Positions 8,679 through 17,361 are shown, counted from the first letter of the stretch. The stretch is DNA of 55,981 nt from JBLHKS01 sp047620505 (GCA_047620505.1 JBLHKS010000021.1:1-55981), one strand, 5' to 3'. Program-made: numbers and translations. Notes: a model not told the origin generated them from the letters alone.

Positions 8679-9308
8679 TCAGTCGGATTCCAAACTACGA
8701 AATCGCGCAGCTTCTAGCGCATCCGGGTCAGGTTGACGTAAAACGCCATACGATTCCGCAGCTGAGGGAACAAAAATCAGGTCGTAACTCTCACAGGGCA
8801 ATTTCTTGAACTCGTCGTCCGGTAACTCGAAAGCGTCATCGTTTGGATCAGCACCAACGTTTTTGGCGCAAACGTACAAACTGTAGTCGCCTTTGGGGAG
8901 TGAGACCGTCAGCGCAGGTTCCGGATCAATGCTGTCGATTGCCAACTCGTTGGACTTCATGCGGAATTGAACGCAAGCAACAAACTCGTAATCCTCCACA
9001 GCAGGAGCTGTTTCCGAAACGACCAGCCGTAGCCAGTGAGCATTCAAATCGGCAAACGTTCCGAACATGAAAAACTGAAATGGACCGGTCTCGTCAACTC
9101 CTTGACGCACACCTACCATTGGGAAATCGCTCATCAATGCGTCCAAAGCTTTGACGGCCGTATCGCGAACGTAGAATTGATAGTGGTCGGCGAAAAAGCG
9201 GGTTTCCGTCAGCAGCCCGAATTTCATATCAGTCGGCGTAGTAAAAGAATCGTCGCCGCATCCGGCGAGACACAGTGCGAATAGAAGTGCAAATGTCCGG
9301 CTTTTCAC
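8679..9308 (-). CDS. lipoprotein of unknown function inside the proteasome cluster
   Basis: 209 aa with a GTG start at 9308. The start overlaps the UBact stop in a 4-nt GTGA, a strong sign of coupled translation. The N-terminus is a lipoprotein signal with lipobox CLAGC (Cys17), so the product should be exported and lipidated. The rest is an alpha/beta protein with no motif I recognise. It lies between the UBact modifier and prcB, where actinobacterial clusters have nothing. Possible links with a cytoplasmic proteasome are not obvious; it could report on or act at the envelope, but this is inference from position only. Confidence 0.8.
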   Translation of the reverse strand: MKSRTFALLFALCLAGCGDDSFTTPTDMKFGLLTETRFFADHYQFYVRDTAVKALDALMSDFPMVGVRQGVDETGPFQFFMFGTFADLNAHWLRLVVSETAPAVEDYEFVACVQFRMKSNELAIDSIDPEPALTVSLPKGDYSLYVCAKNVGADPNDDAFELPDDEFKKLPCESYDLIFVPSAAESYGVLRQPDPDALEAARFRSLESD

Positions 9309-9481
9309 TCGCCGGTTCGCTGTCGGTAGCGTTTGGCTTGGTCAGGATCGACTTTGCGCATCTTTTTAAGGATGTCGTCCGTGTTCGGTTTTTCGACCTT
9401 GGGAGTGGAAGGACCGTCGTCGTCTCCGCCACCACCGCCGCCGCCAGGGGAAGGTCGGACTCTGCGATTGTCATCAGGCAT
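9305..9481 (-). CDS. ubact: UBact, Pup-like protein modifier
   Basis: 58 aa, start ATG at 9481. It begins MPDDNRRVRPSPGG with a run of seven Gly, continues through an acidic, proline-containing, probably disordered region, and ends MRKVDPDQAKRYRQRTGE. The KMRKVDP-x-QA-x-x-YRQRTG-E ending matches the UBact family, the Pup-like modifiers described from Gram-negative phyla. The last residue is Glu, so it can be ligated without deamidation, unlike Pup forms ending in Gln. It is conjugated by the PafA homologue to lysines and probably marks proteins for the 20S proteasome. Its TGA overlaps the GTG of the lipoprotein gene. About 98 nt separate it from the upstream ligase stop; no clear Shine-Dalgarno is visible. 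Confidence 0.93.
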   Translation of the reverse strand: MPDDNRRVRPSPGGGGGGGDDDGPSTPKVEKPNTDDILKKMRKVDPDQAKRYRQRTGE

Positions 9482-9579
9482 GCGCGCACTTTAAACGCCG
9501 ATTCGGCAAAAGTCGAGACGTGGTTGGCTCGCCCGCAGCCGCCTACAGAACCACAATTGTCGCTGGTATTCTCGCCGTG

Positions 9580-11037
9580 TTAGCCGGAAACTTCTTCCCA
9601 GCCTTTGACGAAAAACTTTTTCTCAAGCGCATCCCACAACTCCGTAATCTGCTCTTGCGAACTGCTCACGCGGATCTCCCGCTGAAGCGGATCTTTCCGG
9701 TTAGGGCTAAAATCAGTCAGGTAAACAACGAAAGCAGGAAACTCCGGCGACTCCTCCTTGTTCGTCTTCCACATCAGAAGTTTGCGAACCATTTTTCGGC
9801 CCTTCAGCGTCTTGACCGCGGCCTTGCGACGGAGCAGCTCACTCTTCGGTAATTCGAGTTCGTTTGCCGTTTTGTCGGCCAGCGTGATCTCGACCAGATC
9901 CAGCAGCTGCTGAAGCCGGACATCGTCAACATTGACCTTTTTGTCGTCGCGAATCCGGATGAACTGAGGCGAAATTACGCTAACGAGCGGGAGTCGGCGT
10001 ACGGTCTCCCACTTTCTCTCGTTCGCGTTCCAATTCAAGACCATCCGATCAATCGAGCCGCCTCGCGTCGTTTCGGAAACGAGGTCGAGGCACGAAATTT
10101 CGATCACCTTTTCCGGGCGAACCATCTGGTAAGCGACTCGATCTGAATTCACCTCGGCATACTCGCTTTCCGCCGCGATGTCGCTGAAATCAGAGAGCAG
10201 ATTCTTGCGATCCTCGTCCGAAAATCCGCCTCCAACGCGGCCCAGGACTTGAAAATTCCCGTCCTTCCGCATGATCGCCAGAAGCAGGTCGTGAATCATC
10301 CCTGCGCGATCGTCCGTCCCCTCAGCAAAGCCGATCACCGCCACATCGAGCGTGTGACGCGGCTTGATTTTGAACCAGCCAGACGACTCGCTGCGAGCGA
10401 CGACGCCTTCGCCACCTTCTTCCTCAACCCAGGAATCGAAGCGGTCGCGAACAGCTTTGTCGTTACCCTCGATCGTCTCAACTGGGTGAACTCGATCGCC
10501 ACCGCCGAAAAGCTCCTCGATCTTCTTCCAAGTCTCGGCGTAGTCGGTCCCGAACTCTTTGCCGTTGAGATCGAGGATGTCGAAAACGGCTAACTTCAGC
10601 GTATCGACATCATCTTGGGATTCCGGTTTGCGAGCGACGCGAACCACATCGTGAACTCGCGGTCGTTTGCCGTCCGGTCGATCGACATAGAGTTCGCCGA
10701 CGATCAGCGCATCCCGAATACCTTTCAGCTGAGTCTTAGCTTCGTCGACCAACGGCAAACCTGCCCTGATCGTCCCTCCAGGATTGATCGTGAACGCTTC
10801 CTTGCCGCGCACAACGAGAACCGTGAACTCGCCATCGACCTTCCGGCTGACGTGGTAATCGCCTTTCGGTAGTTTTTTCGCGATGCTCGCTTTATCGAGC
10901 CCGATCATCCGGCCGCTGAGCTGGCGGCGGTAGGCTTGAACGCGGGGGAGCAGCAGAGGGTCGCCTAACGCGGTTGCAGGTGCCGTTCCGTAGGCACCGA
11001 GCTTCAAAGTCAGTCGTGAGGTGTCGAGCAAAGCCAT
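9580..11037 (-). CDS. ATP-dependent DNA ligase
   Basis: 485 aa nucleotidyltransferase of the DNA ligase superfamily that seals nicks after self-adenylation. Motif I is SRKVDGE with Lys66 as the adenylated lysine; VGELYVD resembles motif III, GGEGVVARS motif IV and WFKIKPRHTLDVAVIGFAEG motif V plus the start of the OB-fold domain. The region after about residue 330 is not a standard ligase domain and may be a family-specific extension. Replicative bacterial ligase is NAD-dependent, so this would be an accessory repair-type enzyme. It starts 9 nt after the upstream 238-aa gene and lies on the same strand directly upstream of UBact. A palindrome copy (9901-9912) encodes QQLL. Confidence 0.85.
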   Translation of the reverse strand: MALLDTSRLTLKLGAYGTAPATALGDPLLLPRVQAYRRQLSGRMIGLDKASIAKKLPKGDYHVSRKVDGEFTVLVVRGKEAFTINPGGTIRAGLPLVDEAKTQLKGIRDALIVGELYVDRPDGKRPRVHDVVRVARKPESQDDVDTLKLAVFDILDLNGKEFGTDYAETWKKIEELFGGGDRVHPVETIEGNDKAVRDRFDSWVEEEGGEGVVARSESSGWFKIKPRHTLDVAVIGFAEGTDDRAGMIHDLLLAIMRKDGNFQVLGRVGGGFSDEDRKNLLSDFSDIAAESEYAEVNSDRVAYQMVRPEKVIEISCLDLVSETTRGGSIDRMVLNWNANERKWETVRRLPLVSVISPQFIRIRDDKKVNVDDVRLQQLLDLVEITLADKTANELELPKSELLRRKAAVKTLKGRKMVRKLLMWKTNKEESPEFPAFVVYLTDFSPNRKDPLQREIRVSSSQEQITELWDALEKKFFVKGWEEVSG

Positions 11038-11046
11038 TTCGTTTCG

Positions 11047-11763
11047 TTATTCCGAAGTTTCCGGTTTCTTGAGTTCCATGTTCGTGAGATGCAGGATCAG
11101 CGCATACTTTTTGTCATCCGTTCTCCCTTCAAGAAATCCCCGATAAGCAACGCCGTTACGCCGAAAAACCAGCGGCTGATTTCCCTTGGAACCACCCGCA
11201 AGAAGCATCAGGCAGTCATCGTCCTCCAACTCCTTCGCCATCGTATAAAGGAAATCGTAAGTCAGGCCATTAACGTGGGAAATCTGCATTTTCAGCCCGA
11301 AAACAAAGCGGTTGTAGACTTCGGGCTTTTTGAATTTCTTCCCGGTCCACTGAACGGGAATCTCAGTCGAAACATTCGGCTCTGCGCTTTTCCGTTGTCG
11401 TTTTTCCTTCTCCTCGCCGTCCGGCGTACGGACAATTTCGTAGAGCGCGATCTTGTGAACGATCTCCTTGTCAGGATCGACGTAAACCCGCGAAACGTCT
11501 TCCAGAAACGAACCGTAGAGTTCGAAATCGACCTCCGGATCGCCTGCAACCAGCGCATCCGCCAACGCGTCATCCTCATCTCCAAATTCCGCCGTCAACG
11601 CGCCGAAATCTCGCGGCATCGTCGCGCGAAGAATCTTGCAGGAGTCCGCCTGAGCGCCGGATTCGTCGACCCAGCGATACTCCATCGCGATCGAAACGCT
11701 CCCCGCGAGAACCTCTGCGTCTCGACCACGGCTGTCGGCCAGATTGATTTTAGTTTCCGCCAT
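11047..11763 (-). CDS. protein of unknown function, upstream of the ligase
   Basis: 238 aa, no signal peptide, acidic, with mixed alpha/beta character and a charged stretch near residues 115-125 (EEKEKRQRKS). I do not recognise any family. The stop lies 9 nt before the start of the DNA ligase, so the two are probably cotranscribed and could act together. The start at 11763 is the first Met of the frame and begins MAETKINLADSRG. Confidence 0.7.
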   Translation of the reverse strand: MAETKINLADSRGRDAEVLAGSVSIAMEYRWVDESGAQADSCKILRATMPRDFGALTAEFGDEDDALADALVAGDPEVDFELYGSFLEDVSRVYVDPDKEIVHKIALYEIVRTPDGEEKEKRQRKSAEPNVSTEIPVQWTGKKFKKPEVYNRFVFGLKMQISHVNGLTYDFLYTMAKELEDDDCLMLLAGGSKGNQPLVFRRNGVAYRGFLEGRTDDKKYALILHLTNMELKKPETSE

Positions 11764-11914
11764 TTGCTTGAGCTATAGCACGGGATTTGAGATTTCCAAT
11801 CACTCCCGGAACAGAGCAGTGATTTCAATCATTGAACCGTTTGCAACAGCGTCTGGAGGAAACCTGCTACGAGTAGGTTGACAGGATCGGCGATTCCGAG
11901 CCATGATTGCAGGC

Positions 11915-13093
11915 ATGAAATTCCACAGTTGGATTGTGATCAGCGCGGTGAGCTGGGCTCTCGGTTTTAATGCTGCCGCAGAGGTGCGCACTTGGAAAAA
12001 CGCGGAAGGTGTCGCCCTTCAGGCCGAAATTACGGACGCGACTGAGACGCACGTCACGTTGAAGCTGGAGAATGGGCAGTCTCACAAATTGCCGTTGGAA
12101 AAACTCTCAGCGGAGGACCAGCAATTCGCGGCAAAGTGGTTCGAAGCGCGGGAGGCCGCCGCGGAGAAGGAGCTGGGTGAGAATTGGGACGAACCCTGGC
12201 CGAAATTAGTCAAAACAGACGTTAGTCCGGATATCGAGACGGTGAAAGAGGACGAAGCAGCGGGCGAGTTCGTTTATCGCAGCCCGACCTTTGAGTTTCA
12301 TTCCGATGTCCAGCTTTCCGGTTCTGTGGTGAAGCGGTTTTCCGTGCTGTTCGAAGCGACGGCCGAGCTTTGCCGGAAACTTCCAATTTCCCTTCAAAAG
12401 CCTCACGTGAAACGGGAAAAGCGGCTCAAGGTCGAATTGTTTGGAAGCAAAGCTAACTACATTACGAATGGCGGCCCTGCGGAATCGGCGGGGGTCTACA
12501 TGTCTGGCCGCGACGTGGTAATGGTTCCGTTAACGAGTTTGGGGGTCGAGCGCGTCGGCGACCGCTACATCATGGATCATGATAAGGAGAATAAGACGCT
12601 GACTCACGAGATTGTTCATCAATTAACGGATCTTCAATACTATGCTCCGGGTGCCCGAGGTTGGTTTTCCGAAGGGTTAGCAGAGTACGTCGGCCTAAGC
12701 CCTTATCGTATGGGTTCCTATTCTCCTTCCGGGGTGATGAATCCGATGAAGGAATACGTCACGGCCTACGGGAAAGATGGAAACGGTGGCCGAGCGCTTG
12801 GCGAAGAAATCGCCCTGCCGTCCCTCCAGGTCTGGATGAATCAGTCTTACGCTAATTTCTTGGCCAATGCCCAGGTAAACTATGGTAGCGCCGCCCTGGT
12901 GTTTTATTACTTCGCTCATATGGACGGCGACAAAGAAGGTTCCAACCTGAAGGCGTTTTGCCTGGCGCTACGCGAAGGCAAGCGCGGTGAGGAGGCGATT
13001 GAAGCACTTCGCGCAGGTCGGACTTATGAGGAGATGGAAGCGGAGCTTACAAAGGCTTGGCGCGGCCGCGGCGTGAAGTTTACCTTTAATTAG
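11915..13093 (+). CDS. secreted SHD1-domain metalloprotease-like protein
   Basis: 392 aa from the Met at 11915; a Met at 11903 only adds four residues before the signal. After a signal peptide (cleavage near NAAAEV) comes an SLA1-homology-like domain, VRTWKNAEGV through LEKLSAEDQQFAAKW, common in PVC-group exported proteins. The C-terminal half has HEIVHQ (residues 231-235, zinc-binding HExxH) and GWFSEGLAEY about 18 residues later, whose Glu would be the third zinc ligand of a gluzincin peptidase, as in DUF1570-type proteins. Acts outside the cytoplasm; substrate unknown. It stands alone between minus-strand gene groups. Confidence 0.85.
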   Translation: MKFHSWIVISAVSWALGFNAAAEVRTWKNAEGVALQAEITDATETHVTLKLENGQSHKLPLEKLSAEDQQFAAKWFEAREAAAEKELGENWDEPWPKLVKTDVSPDIETVKEDEAAGEFVYRSPTFEFHSDVQLSGSVVKRFSVLFEATAELCRKLPISLQKPHVKREKRLKVELFGSKANYITNGGPAESAGVYMSGRDVVMVPLTSLGVERVGDRYIMDHDKENKTLTHEIVHQLTDLQYYAPGARGWFSEGLAEYVGLSPYRMGSYSPSGVMNPMKEYVTAYGKDGNGGRALGEEIALPSLQVWMNQSYANFLANAQVNYGSAALVFYYFAHMDGDKEGSNLKAFCLALREGKRGEEAIEALRAGRTYEEMEAELTKAWRGRGVKFTFN

Positions 13094-13115
13094 GCGTGCC
13101 TCAATTCAGGCTGCG

Positions 13116-13742
13116 CTAGAGCCCGAAGTCCATTAAATCGCCGGCGACTTCCGCTTCATCGCCGTCCTCGTCCGAGCCGACTGAAGCTGCGGTCTGCTCA
13201 TAACCGATAAATTGGATTTTTGTCGGCTTGCCTACCAGCATCCACGGCGTTCCGTCGCCATCGGCGATTAGAAACGCGGCGTCCGCTTCAAGGCCGCCAC
13301 GGTAGCTGAACTGGAATTTGTAGATTGAGCCGCCCGCGAGATCTTCCAGCAGCTGCTGGGGCATTTCGCCTTCGACGACGTCTATCAAGTAGATTAGCCG
13401 GATGTTGTGCGAGAGGAATTCTTCGTGCGAAACGGATTCGCCGAGGTCGGTCGTTTCCTTGAAGGTCGACGTGACGGGCTCGATCCGATTGCCATCGATG
13501 TCGACCGGCGTGAGGCCAGATTTTTCGCGCCAGTCGCCGTCCGGCGAAACGTAGGCGAGCGCGGTTCCGCCAGCCGGGATCAGCGTCTTGCCATCGCCGG
13601 CGAGGGTCGCGAGATCGCATTTGCGGCCGTTTTCATCGAGAACTTCCAACTCGACTGAGCCGTAGATTTTGGCCCGATCGACTTTGGAGATCGAGCAGGC
13701 GAATTCGTTTTTGCCGAACGTGAATTGAAGACTTTGAGCCAT
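13116..13742 (-). CDS. protein of unknown function, cotranscribed with HAD phosphatase
   Basis: 208 aa without a signal peptide, beginning MAQSLQFTFGKNEF and ending in an acidic tail with MDFGL. Content suggests mostly beta strands. Family not recognised. It begins 15 nt after the HAD gene stop on the same strand, so they are likely one transcript. A palindrome copy (13347-13358) encodes QQLL. Confidence 0.72.
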   Translation of the reverse strand: MAQSLQFTFGKNEFACSISKVDRAKIYGSVELEVLDENGRKCDLATLAGDGKTLIPAGGTALAYVSPDGDWREKSGLTPVDIDGNRIEPVTSTFKETTDLGESVSHEEFLSHNIRLIYLIDVVEGEMPQQLLEDLAGGSIYKFQFSYRGGLEADAAFLIADGDGTPWMLVGKPTKIQFIGYEQTAASVGSDEDGDEAEVAGDLMDFGL

Positions 13743-13757
13743 TGAATTGGGTTCAGG

Positions 13758-14417
13758 TTAGCCGTTTTCGCGTAAAAGCAAATCTCGAAGCTCGAGGACG
13801 GATCGGACTTTCAGGTCGGGCTCAATTTCGCAGGCGTGATGGTCGGCGAGCTGAATCCAGCAAGTCTTGAGGCCAGCTGCGTTGCCGCCGACGATGTCGT
13901 TCTCAGGATTGTCGCCAACGTAGAGAATTTGCTCGGCAGGAACTGGCAGGCTGTTGGTCATCGCATCGAAAGCGCGTCGATCGGGCTTGTGAAATCCGAG
14001 GTCGCCAGTCGCGTGGACGGCTCCAGGATGAAACGCGTCTGCGGAGTCGAGAAGGCCGAATTTCTTTAGCTGAAAACCACCATCGCCGTTCGTCAAGAGC
14101 GCCAGCGGATAGCCGTGCGCCTTCAAATCCCTCAGCAGCTGCTGGACCGCCGGATCGATCCGGAACATCGCCTTGACCTCGGCCTGGAAACGCCGTTCGA
14201 CGCCCGCACCGTCGTCTGCCCAGTCCACTTTTTCGGCGATCCAGTCGTAAAACGTGGACCGCGAAAGAAAACCGCTGTCGTCGTAAGCGATGGCGTCGGC
14301 TAGAACTTCGGGCTGCTCGACCAGCACGCTGGCCAGCCACGAATGAACGGCGTGGTCGCGGTCAATCAAGGTGTTGTCGAGGTCAAACCCGATGGCTTTG
14401 ACGTTAAAATTGAGCAT
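13758..14417 (-). CDS. HAD-superfamily hydrolase (phosphoglycolate phosphatase-like)
   Basis: 219 aa from the Met at 14417, which gives MLNFNVKAIGFDLDNTLID at the N-terminus; a longer frame reaches 14588 but its extra part is not protein-like. Motif I is GFDLDNTL (nucleophile and acid/base Asp), motif II is LLTNGDG, motif III the lysine in GFHKPDRRAF and motif IV GDNPENDIVGG. These are all residues needed for phosphatase activity. Soluble. Small helical cap (C1 type). Substrate cannot be told. A palindrome copy (14133-14144) encodes QQLL. Confidence 0.92.
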   Translation of the reverse strand: MLNFNVKAIGFDLDNTLIDRDHAVHSWLASVLVEQPEVLADAIAYDDSGFLSRSTFYDWIAEKVDWADDGAGVERRFQAEVKAMFRIDPAVQQLLRDLKAHGYPLALLTNGDGGFQLKKFGLLDSADAFHPGAVHATGDLGFHKPDRRAFDAMTNSLPVPAEQILYVGDNPENDIVGGNAAGLKTCWIQLADHHACEIEPDLKVRSVLELRDLLLRENG

Positions 14418-14523
14418 CCGCGGAGTCTGGCGAGAATTCGGCCACGCCCAAACGAAAAGATCGGCCCCGATTCGCCCGTGTAGGGTTTGACGGCTCGCCC
14501 GCCGGGCCCAACATTCCCCTGAA

Positions 14524-15840
14524 ATGCACGCAACCCGCAAAATTCCCAAGTCGCCTGTGCTCGTGATTCTCTTCCTGTGCATCGCCACAGGTTTCGCCTG
14601 CCAGGTCCCGGTTTTCCGCTTCGCGCTCGAGCGTTGGGAAGCCGACGCCTACATGGTGGTGATCTCGCCAGCAGCTGCTGACGGCAAGCTTTCTGCCGAG
14701 GAGCAGAGCGTTGTCGATTTTCTGGAAGCCTCGCAAGTCGACGCGGCCAGAGCCGCCAACATAATGGTGAGAGTCGACGATCAGGCGACTGCTGAAGATG
14801 CTGGGAAGATTCGGCTCTTCTATCCGAACCGAATTCGAGGCGTCGAAGTTGCCCCTATCTGGACGGGGGACGCAACGAAGGCGAACGCGGAAAAAATCGT
14901 CGATTCGCCGGCTCGCAGAGAGATCGTGAAGCGGATTCTGGACGGGCATTCGTCGACCTGGCTGCTGCTGCGAAGCGGAAGTCCGGAGAAAGACGAAACG
15001 GCGATGAAGGAGTTGGCTGAGTTTTCTGAGGAGGCGAAAAAATCGCTCAAAATTCCTGAGGGAGTCGTGACGCAGGAAGTTGCGTTGGAGGGCGATTTTA
15101 CGGGGAACCCGGACAACATTCTGCGCTCTGAAGTTCCGCTGAAAATCGAGTTCTCGGCGATGGCAATTGATCGCACTGATCCGGCGGAAGAGGTTTTTAT
15201 CCAAATGTTAGTCAATCTCGAAGACGACCTCAACGAATACGAAAAGGAGCCGATGGTGTTTCCGGTTTTTGGTCGTGGCAGGGTGCTTGAGCCGCTGATC
15301 GGGCTTGGAATCAATCGGGACAACGCGCTCGATTATTCGACCTATCTTTGCGGCGCGTGTTCCTGCGAAGTGAAGGATCAAAACCCTGGAATGGACTTGG
15401 TGATCGGTGCAAATTGGGACGAGGCGCTCGAAGGCAATACGGTTGTGATCGACAAAATTCTACCGCCGCTGACTGGCACGGCAGCTCTCATCGCTGCGGT
15501 TCAGCCGGGCGAGGCGGCTGAAAATACGGCGTCGATCGAAGTTGGCGTGACGCCAGAGCCTGAGATTGAAGAAGTGAAGGTCGCAGCTGTCGTGGCCGCA
15601 ACTCCGCCGCTTCCTTCGGCCGAGCACAAGGGTTCGGCCTCAAAAGGGCCATTGCTGAAGCCGCATTTTCCAAAAGGAGAGTCGGCTGACTCTGGCGAAT
15701 CCGAAAACACCGAGCCTGTCGTCGCGGATTCCGCCTCGAAGATGTTCTCCGGCCCTTACATGATTCTAGGCGGTTCGATCGGAGCCGCACTGTTGGCGAT
15801 CGGGGTTGGAACGATGCTTTTGAAACGTCGCGTATCATGA
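14524..15840 (+). CDS. exported protein with C-terminal membrane anchor, partner of the permease
   Basis: 438 aa. An N-terminal hydrophobic segment (about residues 12-27, with FACQVPVFRFALERW after it) looks like a signal or anchor, and residues about 411-433 form a final membrane helix followed by KRR. Between them lies a soluble region with a Cys-rich spot, YLCGACSCEV, that might bind metal or be redox-active, then an Ala/Pro-rich linker. Family not recognised. Its stop overlaps the start of the ABC permease gene by 4 nt (ATGA), so the two products probably work together in the envelope. A palindrome copy (14669-14680) encodes Ala-Ala-Ala. Confidence 0.75.
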   Translation: MHATRKIPKSPVLVILFLCIATGFACQVPVFRFALERWEADAYMVVISPAAADGKLSAEEQSVVDFLEASQVDAARAANIMVRVDDQATAEDAGKIRLFYPNRIRGVEVAPIWTGDATKANAEKIVDSPARREIVKRILDGHSSTWLLLRSGSPEKDETAMKELAEFSEEAKKSLKIPEGVVTQEVALEGDFTGNPDNILRSEVPLKIEFSAMAIDRTDPAEEVFIQMLVNLEDDLNEYEKEPMVFPVFGRGRVLEPLIGLGINRDNALDYSTYLCGACSCEVKDQNPGMDLVIGANWDEALEGNTVVIDKILPPLTGTAALIAAVQPGEAAENTASIEVGVTPEPEIEEVKVAAVVAATPPLPSAEHKGSASKGPLLKPHFPKGESADSGESENTEPVVADSASKMFSGPYMILGGSIGAALLAIGVGTMLLKRRVS

Positions 15841-17315
15841 AGCTGAGCCGAATGGTTACTCGGGAGATTTCCCATCGAAAGGGGAGTTTTCTGCTCTCGT
15901 TGTTGGGCGTTTCGCTCGCCGTCGCTTGCGTTGTCGCGACATTTGGCCTGCTGCAAGCGCACAAATTCGAATCCGCGGAGAACATCGAAAAGCACGATCA
16001 AAAGACCGTCGAAATTCTGGCTGAGCATGATCGGAAAACTGAGGGAATTCTCGCGGACCACGACAAAAAGACCGAGACGATCCTGACTGAGCTCGAAACC
16101 GGGATGGAGGAAAAAATGGCCAAGCTTGAGGACGAAGTCCGGAAGTCGATGAAGGGCCTCGGCTTCAACATCTACATTTTTCCGGCCGGGCAGGACCTCA
16201 GCGAAGTTTATGCCGAGGGTTTTGCGTCGAAAACAATGCCTGAAGAATTCGTGACGACGCTCGCGAACAGCAAAATTGTTACCGTGAATCATCTTCTGCC
16301 TAGCTTGACTCAAAAACTGACTTGGGAGGAGCATCAGCGGACGGTGATTTTGATCGGGATCAGGGGTGAGGTCCCGCTCGCTCATCGCGATCCGAAGGCT
16401 CCGCTGATTGATCCAGTCGCTCCCGGGAAGTTGGTTCTTGGCTACGAATTGCATAACAGTTTGGGGCTTGAAGAAGGCGCGAAAATCGTTTTCCAAGGCC
16501 AGAATTTCGAGGTCGCGAAGGCGCATCCGGCACGCGGAACCAAGGACGATATCACGATCTGGATGAACCTCGCCGAGGCCCAGCAGCTGCTGGACAAACC
16601 GGGCGAAATCAACGCGATTCAAGCTTTGGAGTGCAACTGCGCGACGATCGATCGGTTAGGCGAAATCCGAGCCGAGCTGACGAAAATTCTGCCCGGCACT
16701 CAGATCATCGAAACCGAAAGCACGGCTCTGGCGCGGGCTGAGGCTCGAAATCTGGCGAAGGCAACGGCTTTGAAGACGCTCGAAGACACACGCCGCGATC
16801 AAGGTCGGATTCGAAGCGAGCAGGAGCAGCTGCTGGTTGGCGCGCGTGCTGAGCAGCTTGAACTCGCCGCCGGATCTCGTGCTGAGCAGGTGCAGCTGGC
16901 GGCCGATTCGAAGGGTTCTCTGGAGCGTTTCGCGAGCGTCGTTCTTCCGGTTGTGACTTTGGCAGGGATGGCTTGGATCGGTCTGCTTGCGCTGACAAAC
17001 GTGCGTGATCGAGTGACGGAAATCGGGATTTTGCGCGCTGTCGGCGTGAAAGGCGGAAAGATCTTCTCGGCGTTCCTGACGCGGTCGGCTTTGGCCGGAT
17101 TCATTGGCGCGGGAATCGGCCTGGTCGCGTTCCTGGGTATTTTTCCAGCTGTTAGCGCCAAGTATTTTGCGGGCCGGGCGCTTGGAGATCTGATTGATCC
17201 TGCGCTCTGGGTCGTTCCGTTGATTGCGGCTCCGCTCCTCGCTGTGGCTGCCGCTTGGCTGCCCGCGATGGCCGCCGCTCAGAAAGATCCAGCGAGCATT
17301 CTTCGTCAGGATTGA
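15837..17315 (+). CDS. MacB/FtsX-type ABC transporter permease with two hendecad coiled-coil blocks
   Basis: 492 aa. One membrane helix near residues 18-40, a long extracytoplasmic part, then three C-terminal helices in the FtsX-domain arrangement (VTEIGILRAVGVKGG is the conserved coupling segment; the end is KDPASILRQD). Residues about 52-84 hold three near-identical 11-residue repeats built on HD-x-KT-x-x-IL, and residues about 325-357 hold three more built on AEQ-x-x-LAA-x-S. Both look like hendecad coiled coils. No ATPase gene is adjacent, so the cognate ATPase must lie elsewhere or the protein works without one. Two palindrome copies occur (16581-16592, 16825-16834). Confidence 0.85.
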   Translation: MKLSRMVTREISHRKGSFLLSLLGVSLAVACVVATFGLLQAHKFESAENIEKHDQKTVEILAEHDRKTEGILADHDKKTETILTELETGMEEKMAKLEDEVRKSMKGLGFNIYIFPAGQDLSEVYAEGFASKTMPEEFVTTLANSKIVTVNHLLPSLTQKLTWEEHQRTVILIGIRGEVPLAHRDPKAPLIDPVAPGKLVLGYELHNSLGLEEGAKIVFQGQNFEVAKAHPARGTKDDITIWMNLAEAQQLLDKPGEINAIQALECNCATIDRLGEIRAELTKILPGTQIIETESTALARAEARNLAKATALKTLEDTRRDQGRIRSEQEQLLVGARAEQLELAAGSRAEQVQLAADSKGSLERFASVVLPVVTLAGMAWIGLLALTNVRDRVTEIGILRAVGVKGGKIFSAFLTRSALAGFIGAGIGLVAFLGIFPAVSAKYFAGRALGDLIDPALWVVPLIAAPLLAVAAAWLPAMAAAQKDPASILRQD

Positions 17316-17361
17316 CTTTCGCTGGAAAATCCGCCGCGTTCTCCCCGTGAACTGTGCACCG

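Noticed and set aside
9229..9489. 86-codon minus-strand frame over the UBact gene
   Set aside because: Its sequence has no family features, it overlaps the UBact frame that ends in the recognised signature, and it also overlaps the lipoprotein start.
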